64,000 nt of DNA from Dipteris shenzhenensis (lineage: Eukaryota > Polypodiophyta > Polypodiopsida > Gleicheniales), in the NCBI GenBank assembly GCA_047967505.1, contig CM106540.1; one strand, 5' to 3'. Below, in pieces: positions 23,100-33,800 of the stretch (position 1 is the first letter of the stretch; the number at the start of each line of letters is the position of its first letter). The position numbers were made by a program, and so were the translations under genes. Under the pieces are notes generated by a model that worked only from the letters and a program-made list of their open reading frames with translations, did not search any database and was not told the origin of the DNA.

Positions 23100-23657
23100 C
23101 TACATGGGTGGGATGTCGGTTATGTCATGCCTTGCAAATAATAGTGATGGCCTTTGTAGCAATGGCAACAAAGCAACAATAACCCTGAGGGAAGGACTAC
23201 CCATGAGGCATATATATGCAATGAAAGAATCTATCCTGAGTGCTATAAACCCGGCATGTGTAGACTGGTAGAAGATATTTTTCTCATCTTCGGACAAGTC
23301 TTGGTAAATTATGTACAGAGTTTTGGTCCCTATGGAACGTTCCCATTTGATTGTTGGATGAGCGGATATGATCTTGATTTGGAGTTGCTTCCATTGGATA
23401 AGCACGCGTGCATTCAGGTGATCTTCCATTTGTAGAGCAGCCACAAGCTCTTGGTACACCACCGTTGTGCATTGTAGTGGGGCTTCATTGGTGTTGTCTT
23501 CCATTGCCTCATTGTTGTGCACTAGCAATTGGAGTTCAAGCTTGGAGATGATTATCTTTTGGGCATGCATCTCATTCATTTTTTCTTTGTATTTTAATTC
23601 TATCCTCCTTGTGTTGCAGGTAGCCCTACAATAAAATCCATGGAAATGCTCTCCCAC
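23100..23657 (-). CDS. 185-codon open frame, unknown, fused at its start to integrase repeat
   Basis: A long uninterrupted minus-strand frame. Its first ~20 codons lie inside the left arm of the integrase inverted repeat (read out of the integrase frame). The following ~160 codons are unique: a charged helical part with KYKEKMNEMHAQKIIISKLE, a mixed middle, and a hydrophobic C-terminal part (about residues 140-170). I recognise no domain. The true start is uncertain, since the first ATG lies in transposon-derived DNA and MNEMHA (27 codons in) is another choice. It may be a remnant of a host or transposon gene that the integrase palindrome landed in. Confidence 0.3.
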   Translation of the reverse strand: MGEHFHGFYCRATCNTRRIELKYKEKMNEMHAQKIIISKLELQLLVHNNEAMEDNTNEAPLQCTTVVYQELVAALQMEDHLNARVLIQWKQLQIKIISAHPTIKWERSIGTKTLYIIYQDLSEDEKNIFYQSTHAGFIALRIDSFIAYICLMGSPSLRVIVALLPLLQRPSLLFARHDITDIPPM

Positions 23658-23959
23658 TTACTTAGTGGTATTTCCAAGGGCTGTAAAAGTCCGGGTGGCT
23701 TCACTCGCTCAGCCTTACTTACCTGACACGAGAAACACCATGTCACATACTCATGAATATGCTTTTTCATCTTCCCCGGGTTTTAACAGATGAAAAAGCA
23801 TATTCATGAGTATGTGACACGGTGTTTCTCGTGTCAGGTAAGTAAGGCTGAGCGGGTGAAGCCACCCGGACTTTTACAGCCCTTGGAAATACCACTAAGT
23901 AAGTGGGAGAGCATTTCCATGGATTTTATTGTAGGGCTACCTACAACACAAGGAGGATA
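23601..23959. repeat. 172-bp-arm inverted repeat of integrase sequence
   Basis: The left arm 23601-23772 and right arm 23788-23959 are reverse complements with about three mismatches, separated by a 15-base spacer (23773-23787) that contains CCCCGGG. Both arms encode the same gypsy integrase segment, head to head. A transcript through it would fold into one long hairpin. Confidence 0.93.
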
Positions 23960-24160
23960 TAATTCTATCCTTGTGGTGGTTGATCGTCTAACCAAGATGG
24001 CTTACTTCATTCCGACTAGAGAGTCTGTTAGTGCCCCGCAAGTGGCCGATTTGTTCATTAGACATATATTCCGTCTGCATGGATTACCCAGATCCATAGT
24101 GTCAGACCGAGATGTCAGATTTACTGGTGATTTGAGGAGGGCTCTTGAGGTTGAGGCTCT
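23790..24160 (+). pseudogene. Ty3-gypsy integrase fragment
   Basis: The frame encodes the end of the zinc-binding domain (CFSCQVSKAE) and most of the catalytic core of a Ty3-gypsy integrase, with the first catalytic Asp in MDFIVGLP and the second in SDRDVRF. It breaks off about 15 residues after the second Asp, before the conserved Glu, where copia LTR sequence begins (24168). The family inserts reverse-transcribed element DNA into chromosomes; this copy is inactive. Its first 170 bases form the right arm of the inverted repeat. Confidence 0.9.
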
Positions 24161-24167
24161 GAAGCGA

Positions 24168-24321
24168 GTGGGAGAGAAGGAAGGAGTCTCATTTGTGGCT
24201 TTCTCACATACACAATGGGGGAATATACACAAAGGTGGAGGCTAAAAACAGTTTTCCTCTTCTTAGTTGTGAAAGCCAAAAGAACTCTCTAAGTACAAAA
24301 GGAATAGGTGAACCCTATATG
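24168..24321 (-). repeat. Inverted fragment of copia LTR
   Basis: Reverse complement of about 25508-25661, the end of the right LTR plus 41 bases beyond it. It directly abuts the start of the left LTR at 24322, so the two are head to head with no spacer. Because it includes sequence beyond the apparent LTR end at 25620, the family's LTR is probably longer than the 302 bp shared by the two direct copies. Confidence 0.8.
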
Positions 24322-24630
24322 TGTTGAGATATCGAGCTCCACTCATGATATGACAGGGTAACCATTGTGCATTTATGTCATCGACTTGTTAGCTGCAAAT
24401 GCCGTTGGTACACTGCCCATGTGAATAATAGCTGGATGACAGCTATCTTTATGTACTCTAGTAGGTGGCTCAATTAGTATGCCACCTAGGTTAGCTAAGT
24501 TTGGTTTGAGACCCACATATAGGGTTCACCTATTCCTTTTATACTTAGAGAGAGTTCTTTTAGCTTTCACAACTAAGAAGAGGAAAATTGTTTTCACCCT
24601 CCACCTTTGTGTGTATTCCACCATTGTGTA
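24322..24630 (+). repeat. Copia LTR, left copy
   Basis: Starts TGTTGAGATATCGAGC and matches 25319-25620 throughout. Homology stops at CCATTGTG. No iMet primer-binding site follows (the next bases are GGTGCCAGC), so the LTR tail and most of the internal region were deleted here. Confidence 0.85.
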
Positions 24631-24747
24631 GGTGCCAGCAAAGGAAGCAGCTAAAAATGCTTCAATGGAAGGTAAAGGAAAGTCAGTGGAGATCCAAATT
24701 CATAGAATCAAACCCCAAGTGCATGCCATTTTCAGGGGAGAGGCCGC

Positions 24748-25318
24748 ATTTGGATGCGGCTAGACGCATACTCAGGTATGTGAAGTCCACATTGCAGTAT
24801 GGACTATTTTATGAGGCTGGGGTTCAGATACAGTTGCATGGATACACTGATGCTGATTGGGCTGGTAGTATTTCTGATAGACGATCTACCAGTGGATATG
24901 TGTTCTCTTTTGGGAGTGCTGCAGTTACTTGGAGCAGCAAGAAACAGCCTACAGTTGCCTTGTCGAGCACAGAGGCTGAGTACAGGGGTGCAACAATGGC
25001 TGCATGTGAGGTAGCTTGGTTGCATAAGCTACTCTATGATATGCATCAGTCTACAAATGGGCCAGTTGTCATTTATTGTGACAACATGAGCAGTATACAC
25101 TTGGCAAATAACCCAGTCTATCATGCTAGAACAAAGCACATTGAGGTGCATTATCACTATGTGCGGGAGAAGGTTTTACTAGGTCTTATTGATCTAGTTT
25201 ATGTCAGCACAGAGGATCAGGTAGCTGACATATTCACGAAGGCATTGGGCGCAGAGAAGCTGCGCAAGTTCAGAGACTTGCTTGGTGTGCAGGAATTGGG
25301 ATTGAGCTCGAGGGGGAG
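24748..25318 (+). pseudogene. Ty1-copia RNase H, pol C-terminus
   Basis: An open frame with the C-terminal end of copia pol: RYVKSTLQYGL, the RNase H acidic residues in YTDADWAG, STEAEY and YCDNMSS, the HIEVHYHYVREK segment, and the closing VADIFTKAL. Gag, protease, integrase and reverse transcriptase are all missing, so it is a deletion remnant although this domain itself is intact. A purine tract (CGAGGGGGAG, 25309-25318) directly precedes the right LTR and is its polypurine tract. Confidence 0.93.
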
Positions 25319-25620
25319 TGTTGAGATATCGAGCTCCACTCGCGATATGCCAGGGTGACCGTCGTGCATTTATGTCACCGACTTGTTAGCTACAGATGCA
25401 GTTGGTACACTGCCCACGAATAATAGCTGGATGACATCTATCCTTATCTACACTAGTTCGTGGCTCAGTTAGTATGCCACCTTAGTTAGTTGAGTTTGGT
25501 TTGAGACTCACATATAGGGTTCTTCTATTTTCTTTGTACTTGAGTTCTTTTGGCTTTCACAACTAAGAAGAGGAAAATTGTTTTTAGCCTCCACCTTTGT
25601 GTGTATTCCCCCATTGTGCA
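25319..25620 (+). repeat. Copia LTR, right copy
   Basis: Starts TGTTGAGATATCGAGC immediately after the polypurine tract. The shared part ends in CCATTGTGCA. The sequence continuing to 25661 also occurs in the inverted fragment at 24168, so the real LTR may extend further. Confidence 0.87.
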
Positions 25621-25669
25621 TGTGAGAAAGCCGCAAGTGAGACTCCTTCCCTCTCTCCCACTATCTTCA

Positions 25670-25855
25670 CAGGAACTGCATGTAGCATGTAGGAGTTGCA
25701 TGTAGGAACTGCATGTAGGAATCGTATGTAGAACTTGCAAGAAGGAGTTGCATGTAGGACTTGCATGTAGAGCATGCATGTTGGATTCCTAAGAGAGATT
25801 TATTCCTAGGTTTATGCAAGTACAAGTGGAGGTTTGCCACTACTCCATGCACATA
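25670..25855. repeat. Inverted partner of the TACATGCAA repeat
   Basis: Series of GCATGTAGGA(A/G)(C/T)TGCATG words, then GGATTCCTAAGAGAG and TTTATGCAAGTACAAG. This is the reverse complement of 21297-21510. Confidence 0.75.
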
Positions 25856-25869
25856 TTATGTGCCACTTG

Positions 25870-26345
25870 AGTCTATGTTGACAGAGAGTTAACAGTTAGT
25901 TAACAAGCCTAGCTAATAGTGTTAGTTAAGAGGCCTAGTTGATAGTGTTAGTTATAACAGGCCTAGTTGACAGTGATAGCTAGTTAACAGTCAGTCATAG
26001 CTAATAGTGCTACTTAATAGGCCTAGCTAATGGTACTAGCTAGTAAATAGTGCTATCTAACTTGACTATTGTAGTGATAGTGCTAGATAACAGTGCTACA
26101 TGACAATACTAGTTGATAGCACTAGATAATAGTGCTACATGACAATGCTAGTTGATAGTGCTAGCTAGCATGCTGCTAAACATTGCTAGCTAGCTCGCAG
26201 TGCTACTTAGCAATGCTAGTCAACTTCAATAGTGCTAGCTAGTGTATAGTACTAGTTGACAGTGTTGACATTGCTACATGGCAGTGCTATATGAAGGTGA
26301 TAGTTAACAGTACTAGTGAACAATACAAGTTTAGCAGTGCTGCTT
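25870..26345. repeat. Degenerate AGTGCTAGTTGACA minisatellite
   Basis: About 475 bases composed of AGTGCTA, GCTAGCTA, AGTTAACAG and GATAGTGCTAG words at irregular 14-20-base spacing. No coding frame follows the repeat. It contains many CTAG palindromes. Confidence 0.8.
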
Positions 26346-26486
26346 GGTTCATCTTTTTCAAATCCCATGCATGCATGCATCACAAAAGCATGACAATGGT
26401 CTGGCTGCAAGTCCTATGGAATCCCCTAGGTTATGACCATGAGCACAATGTAGTGAACGTGATTGTGGTATAGAACAACAATTCCA

Positions 26487-27466
26487 CTAACTGGTCCCGT
26501 TCACATCTTCAAACTTGATTTTCAACAACACATGAGCTACTTCTCTATCCTTCAACAAGTGGCAAGCTTCATCTCCATGAGAGAAGTTGGCATTCAGGAA
26601 AGACACCACGTCTTCTGCACACTTCAAAATGGCACCATCTAGCTTCAATTTCTCATGCATCAATGCTTGCAGCACCAGCACCATCATGTTCTCTCTTGAC
26701 ATGCCTAGATCCAAAGAAACTCCACGTCATTTCCATACCTGTCATTGCGGCATACCTTGCAACAAAGTAGACGGGTCTACAAGCCTTGAATTGGGAAGCA
26801 GCCCCATCTGACCAAACCCATGCCACTTCAGCATGTAACCATGTTTCAACCACTTGTCATGCAAAATGAAACAATGCTGCGCAAAAAGTGTGTCATGGAC
26901 TTTGTCATCTGAAATGAAGAAGTGAACTATTTTTAGAACTTCATCCCCCTTGTAGTAGTAAGTTATGTGCACATACATTGTCACTTGGAAAGAATGCCAA
27001 TGCATGGATTGGAGTTCATTATGTTGCTTGGAGGAGCAGTTTTCATAAAAGTCCACGACAAAGATTACCACATCATTAAGGAATCTCAAAATGCACTCCT
27101 TAAACTTCAAAGCTTGCGAACAACACACATAGTTGTGTTTGATAAAGTATTTCAACTGGCTCTTTAGAAGAACAAGAAAATCCATGCATTGCATCTCCTT
27201 GCACCTGAGGTCTTTCCTTTTCTTTTTGTTCTCCTTGTCAAGTATCTCCACGTTTTTATGGGTAGCATGGCAATTTCTTCATTCTACATGATTTGCATTC
27301 GCCCATTAGACACGTTCGATGGTGGAAAGTTGCTTCTATCTACTTTGGGCACAATATGACTCCCAAAGAACAGTGATACCTTTGTAGATGTGGTCAATTG
27401 ATGCCCATCCATTGCTTCTCTTACCACATCCACAAACAATGCATTCACACTGACATGAAAATACAA
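26487..27466 (-). pseudogene. Decayed DNA-transposase-like gene
   Basis: Three minus-strand frames read in order as one broken protein. The first (from 27251) has a DFLVLLKSQLKYFIKHN segment, then VDFYENCSSKQHNELQSMHW, then SDDKVHDTLFAQH. The second continues with SDGAASQFKACRPVYFVARY and a FFGSRHVKREHDGAG segment. The third gives a C-terminal helix with CAEDVVSFLNANF. The SDGxxxQFK ... HxKxxxDG pattern is typical of a eukaryotic cut-and-paste transposase-like family; the exact superfamily is not certain. At least two frameshifts are needed. No terminal inverted repeats were found. Confidence 0.6.
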
Positions 27467-28650
27467 GGAGGTTGAAACAATGAGAGCAATCTATCTTTCA
27501 AAAAGAACATCTGCAAATGGTATACATAGTAGCCAATGTACCTGTCCTTCAATTTGTGGACAAAGTAAGGCTTCAATGACTCTAAAGATCTTAGCTAAAT
27601 TTTGCAGTTTGGATGTTGTGCTTTGAGTCAATAGAACAACTCAACCTAGAAAATGGCAACCAACAGCTGCATTCAAAGACAAACATCAACAGAGTTATTA
27701 CCATGAATTGTATACTATACAAAGGTGTATTAAATCTTAAATTGGTAGTTAAGCAACTATTTTAACTAAGTTATGACCTTGGTAACATTGACTTCTAGTC
27801 CATCGTTGCATTACACAATTGACATAGCTTTAGGACATGTTGTAGCTTTCATTGTTAGTGCTACATATAAATTATGGGATCAAGTTATGTTGGGGATGGG
27901 GAACATCAGTATTACTGTGATATTTCTTTTGAAACATTCTTTTGTTGATCTAAGAACTATATTTATGGTTACTAGAATGAATGTTCCTAGTTTTTAGCTA
28001 CTATAGGGACCCTAAAGATCGCCTAGTACTCTTCATACTTTCAAGTTTGGAACTTATGTATAACGCCTAAATCTACGTAGGCATTGGTCCATGCCTCAAA
28101 TCTACTTGCATTTCTAATAGATCTATTCCTTATGGTTCTCATATTATCTTGATGTACCTTTGATTGCTTGCATTGAGAATTTCCACCATAGCAAATGTAT
28201 ATTGCATATGTAGTCTTAGGACGAATAATGATCACAATGAAAAGACCCTCCTAAGACTACCTATGTATGATTGCTTGGAAAAGACTAGGAAAACGAAAAC
28301 ATTAGTAGAGAACACATATCAAATACTTGTAGCCTTCCCCGTTGATCTATTATAGAAATAATGTCCCACAACACAGGCTTAGATCAATGGAACAATCCGT
28401 CATTTCTAAGTTGGGAGAGAGTGGTGAGGTGGTTACAAGAACCAATGAGGGGTATATGCACAATCAAATTGGAAGACAGAAGCGAACGATGACACTAGAG
28501 GTGTAAAAATTTTTTACAACAACTCTTCGTAATTGGAGAGACTTTTTCAAGGGTTAGCTAAAGCCAAAGGTCATGTGATTGTATTTAGATAATTAGATAG
28601 TGGTTCAGCTTACTCTAACATGGGAGTAACAAAAATTATGCTCTAGACTA

Positions 28651-28656
<6 letters not shown>
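27467..28656. other. Unassigned AT-rich DNA
   Basis: No gene or element is recognised. Confidence 0.35.
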
Positions 28657-28683
<27 letters not shown>

Positions 28684-28797
28684 TGTGTGTGTGTGTGTCT
28701 GTGTGTGTGTGTGCACGCGCGCGCATGCTTGCATGTGTTTGCGCACACATGTAGGCACCTCTATGACGTATGTATATTTGTGTGTAGGTAGTACATG

Positions 28798-28846
<49 letters not shown>
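28657..28846 (+). repeat. (GA)n-(GT)n-(GA)n microsatellites
   Basis: (GA)13 at 28657-28682 is followed by (GT)n to 28713, a GCACGCGCGCGCATGC run, and (AG)23 at 28800-28846. Confidence 0.95.
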
Positions 28847-28849
<3 letters not shown>

Positions 28850-30105
28850 CAACCCATCGAAGGGCCAAGTAAAAACATTTAACATTAAAATTAAAAAAAG
28901 AAGGAAAACATGGAAATCAGAAAAGCCAACATCACTTCTCGATTCACTTATTAAAGCAGACCATACACAGTCCCTACAAAGCAACATTGAAACAAAGGGA
29001 CCCAAGCTTTCATCACCCAGTTAGCTTTAAACATACCCACAAAACTTTGAGTGCCCAGACTACACATCAAAAAAGGAAAGAATAACTTTCATCATGATCC
29101 CTGAAAAAACTTCCATAACTATAAGAACTGGCAAAGGAAAACCTATCTCACAAAGACAAACTCTAAAGGACACCAGCATAAACAAGAAGAATTAGACTCT
29201 GGCTGCTGAAGGTGAAAACTAGGCTTCCACCAATGAATTGAAAAACAAAAGCCAAAGACTTGTCCACCACAAATCAAAAATTGGACCAAACAAAATGATT
29301 AAGGCCCTTATACATGATATTAATCACTTTACACGAATACCAATACACTACTTAAATGCTATCATTGCATCTACGGTGTCACAACATGCCTTCCCAGAAT
29401 CATGGAGCTAGTCACCCAAACTTCCTGATGGGGCCCAAACTTCCTACTAGGATTTGAAGCGATTCATATAGGCTCAAGTCAACAATCCCATGCTCTTTTT
29501 AGACTTGAGGAAATGTGTAGGGCATGTTCCCCATGTTACCCCTCATTCAGCCCGCCCATTAGGCATAGCCTCTAGTCCCTCGGAATCCTACACCAACAAA
29601 CCCACTTCAATCTAGAGGTGGTGAGAACTAAGCCATGATATCTCCTTACAAGGTTAAGTGTGCTTTCAAGTATTAAGTTTGATCAAAATTTTTAAATATT
29701 TTTCACAGAAGAGAAGCTTTTTCTACATCCATGCCTTATGACAAGGAAGCACTATTCATGCTTATGGGAAATAATTGTGTAGAGTTTTGGTCTTTAGAAC
29801 AACAAAAAATCTAAATTTGTATGATTGGACTTATTCTAGTCTTACAAAGGTATATATAAAAACTAATTGAATTTCTCCATTCATAACGATTTCCAAGGGT
29901 CTCTACTAATGCCCATCCATCCTTAAGTACTAATGTTTCTTGTACCCAAGAGTAGTCTCTCTACTTCCAAGTACTATTGTTCCTCCTACAAACCATATCA
30001 TTAAACATTGGCTTCCCCTGCCTCTTCTAAATTAGTGTGATACCTAGAAAGCCCAATTATCTCCTGCAACATTCAAGCTTCCCGCTTCCAACAGCTTTTG
30101 TAAAC

Positions 30106-30108
<3 letters not shown>
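28847..30108. other. Unassigned DNA downstream of the GNAT gene
   Basis: No recognised gene. It lies downstream of the GNAT stop codon on the minus strand and could include transcribed non-coding sequence. Confidence 0.3.
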
Positions 30109-30163
<55 letters not shown>

Positions 30164-30180
30164 TCTCTCTCTCTCTCTCT
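30109..30180 (+). repeat. (CT)n-(CA)n-(CT)n microsatellite
   Basis: (CT)17 at 30109-30142, (CA)10 at 30143-30162, (CT)9 at 30163-30180. Confidence 0.95.
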
Positions 30181-30549
30181 CATGCCTATCTTCCTCATGT
30201 CTACGTGAATCTGCTAACATCTAATCCATTTCCAGCAGAACTTGTAAAGGAACTTACCTGTGGAAAATATACAAGAAAGCCAGATAACCAGCCAATCAAA
30301 ATAATGTTTCTGATGAGACCGATTGCAGACCAGATAACTGCACAGGAAGCTAGGATTGTTTTGCTACAAATATTGAACAGAGCTTATGCAGTTACTCTAG
30401 TACTACCCTTCTACATCCTGATCTAATCATGATGATCATACTGTACAGATGCACAATCTGGTGTCCTTTTGTGTGGACAAATCTAAATGGAACATCTTCA
30501 ATAGAGGAGAAAATGGTTTTTCAATTGAATTTTACAATAGGCAGAAGCG

Positions 30550-30829
30550 TTACTTTGAATGTAGACACTTCATCATTAAACAGAAGTCTGAACCAGACAT
30601 AGCTTTCGGCTGTGGCCACTTTGCACCTATAGGACTCTTGACAAGCTTGTAGCCGGCCCCAAGATATAGAGCCAAAGCACCCGGGTTGTTTATGTCACAA
30701 TGGAGAGCTATAGAATGGCAGCCCCAACATGTTGCTACCAGTTCTGCTTCTTTGACTAATCTTCTGGCAATGCCCCTTCTCCTCACTCGCTGCCGCACAG
30801 CCACATTGGAAATATATGCTATTCCAGTT
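30550..30829 (-). CDS. GNAT exon 4 (acetyl-CoA-binding domain)
   Basis: The acceptor is TTTTCCAG, ending at 30830. It encodes the acetyl-CoA loop, the β4-α4 region and the C-terminus ending at TAA 30550-30552. The frame is intact and the motifs are conserved, so selection probably still acts on the exon despite its distance from the others. Confidence 0.92.
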
Positions 30830-33800
30830 CTGGAAAACACATAAATTACTAAATGAGATCACCATCTGTAAACTTTTAAATTGACTTTCTCTGTCACTGA
30901 AGACTACATGGTTCTTATATAGCAATATCTGTTGATTGCTGTAGAGCATACTCGCAATTGTTACATTTTCTTACACAGTACAGTACACAACATGGAGTTT
31001 GCAATTGTTACATTTTCTTACATACTACAGTGCACAACATGGAGCCATCTTGGCCTAAGATTTTGTACATTATCAGATTTCTGAGTAGCAGAGGCACATA
31101 TCCAAACAAATCCAGGGATGTGCCCAAACTGGTTTCTAGAAAGAAAACAAGCGTGCAGATTTAACCTCATGATAATGTTAGAAAATGACATAACAGAGGG
31201 TATATGCAGCAGAAGACTAATAGACAAAAACAAGCGTGCAGATTTAACCTCATGATAATGTTAGAAAATGACATAACAGAGGGTATATGCAGCAGAAGAC
31301 TAATAGAGCCGAGGAACTCACACAGTGGTGCTTGTAAGTGGAATTGAAAACTTCCTTCCTTATGTGTACTCAGCATAGATTTGCAGCAAGTAAACGGACA
31401 ATGCACAGGAGAGATGTAAAACTGACAAAGCTTATATTTCCCTCCACAACAGACACAATACACATACGGTAACTTTTAAGAGGGGAGAACAGTTATGGAA
31501 GTGTGTCATTGGGAGAATCTGTCCCCTATAGAGTTATGGAAGTGTACGTCATTGGAGGAATCTTTCCCAGGGTAGAGTTACAAATATTAGCCAATGGTAC
31601 CATTTTCAAAGCTTCAATGGGTTGAAGTATACTTAAAGTTCATACACAGGTTTTTAAAGCTGGAATTTGAGAATCTAACCTTATAAATGGCTCTAGATGA
31701 CTTTTGATAGTCAATTTGAGTACTTGGAGGGCTAAATTTGGACCTCATATGAGGAAGTTATGTTAAATTTTGGGCGAATTTATCAAATTTTAAGCTCTGA
31801 ATATTAGCCCCCCCAACTTGGAGAAGCTTCTAGATTCACCATTATGCGATTATTTGCCCTTAAAATTTTACCTGAAACAAAAACAATGTCCAATGTGTCA
31901 CCCTCTAGTAGCAGAATGCTATCTAGATGCGAACCTGTTCTCCTATCTCTGTGGCACTCCCAAAACATTCGGCTGGCATGCTCCCTATGAGCTTAGGTGG
32001 GCCTCGTCGTCGTACCCCACAAACAGCCCTCCAAGCTGACCTCCTAGACAGCCACAAGTAAGGCAGTTCTTGACCTGGTTGCTTGACCTCCTGGCTGCTC
32101 TAAAACACCCAATGGTGCGGCCCAAGCTCCCCCTTTGATCCATCCTCCTTACTGCCCTGATAGTCAGCCTAGGATGAAGACATCTTCAGAGCTTTGTCTG
32201 CAGCACTCAGCCTGTTCCTTGCAGCTCCTGCTGGCTGATCTGCTGCCCCAATCTGCTCCTGAAACTGGTCTTCTGATGGACAATAGAATGAGCCCAAAAG
32301 GCTCCCTTTTTTAAGGCCAATGACCCTCCAAATGAACCGGCCTATTCTGGCCAACCCCTCAGTCTGTGGAGGCCGTGGCTGGGTCTAGCCAGCCTTGGCT
32401 GGCCTACTGGTCCAGCCTGGCAACATGACACATAGCCCAGGCCTTTTTATGCTGCAGTTGGCATCTTCTCAGGCCCAAACCTGGCCCAAAACGTTTGCAA
32501 GTTCAGCCCTGATATCCGCCTCTGCTCCAGACCTGTTCAAGCCCTGGATACCCTGCCACAGTTCCATACGGCCTCTGTAAACAGCCCATACAGTACCCAC
32601 CTGCCTTCCGTACAATCCCAGCAAGGCCCTGAGCTGAGTATGACCTGATCCAGGTCAACCATACTGTCCCACAGACCAGATGGGTGCAAAAATGTTCAGC
32701 TTCCCTCTGTCCATTGGATCTGCTCCAGACGCATGCCACGCAGCCTCCACTGACATCCAGGTAAGCTCCTGAGAGCTGCCCACATGGCAGCCTATGTGTT
32801 GCCCATGTGGCAGCCCCATCCTATTATGGTCCACCTCCCCCACTTTTCTCCTCATATTAGTGCTTACAAATGGGGAGGTGACCAGCTATATTACAAAAGT
32901 TGAAAACCATAATAAGGGAAGTGGATCGATACTCTGCATAACGAGCTTTATCTAGCAGTAAGCAGGGGCTATCACATCTATCTGAAAAGTAAGCCCCCAC
33001 GCAGTATGTGCCCCACCCAAGAGATGAACCCGCTACCATATCTTCTATACCGAATGCAAGAGCATGGCCTCAATCTCTGCAATGCCGCAGTGAACTGTGT
33101 TGTCCCTCTTCATCTGTCCAGCCAAGGACCGCTTGGGAGCCCTGCCTGCACCACCAGCCAGAAAAGTAGGAGATCCAACTATGGAAGGAAAACCTTATAT
33201 CCAGCTATCCGAGCTCTTGATATCCATATAACGTAGCGGAATTGTCACCTAAACTGTCCCATGCATTCTTGGTGGAAGCCCCAATATGATGTGATATACC
33301 AAGCCATAGCCAAGAACTCTGTTAACCACCAATGCGCCATTGGAGCTTGGGTAATACAACTTTACTATTTAGGACTACCGCAACCTGCTACTCATCGGTG
33401 GTTTCCGCTCAGATCCACCTGAGCCACAATGCTTCACATGTCGCTGTACAAGCAGCCCTTACTCCGTCTCTGTAGATAAAAGGGCGACAATAGGCTGTTT
33501 CTTACTCAGCCATGACACAGTTCCTGATGAGAGTAAAAAACAATATCCAGAGGTCGATCTCCGGGTATCAATATCACCTGCCCAATCACTATCGCAGAAA
33601 CCTCCCAACTCAATGCCTCTCATATAAGTGATGCTATAGGTGCAGGTTACTTCAAGTACCTTAGCACCCTCATACCTGCATCCCAATGGGCCTTCTTGAG
33701 TGTGGCGGAGAACTGACAAAGCAATCCAACTGCGTAGGAAATATCCGGTCTGGTATTAGTGAGGTAAAGCAAACTCCCCACCATGCGTCGGTACAGAGAT

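Noticed and set aside
24588-24747. N-terminal part of the copia RNase H frame as native pol
   Set aside because: These codons come from the LTR end and unrelated deleted-junction sequence. Copia homology starts near 24748.
28643-29005. Frames of LSLSLS and THTHTH
   Set aside because: Translation of CT and CA microsatellites on the minus strand.
30258-30363. Extra exon of a membrane protein on the minus strand
   Set aside because: It has a TTGTAG acceptor, a CACAG/GTAAGT donor and a hydrophobic 35-residue frame, but it lies downstream of the GNAT stop codon with no family match or partner exon. It may be a 3' UTR exon; not called.
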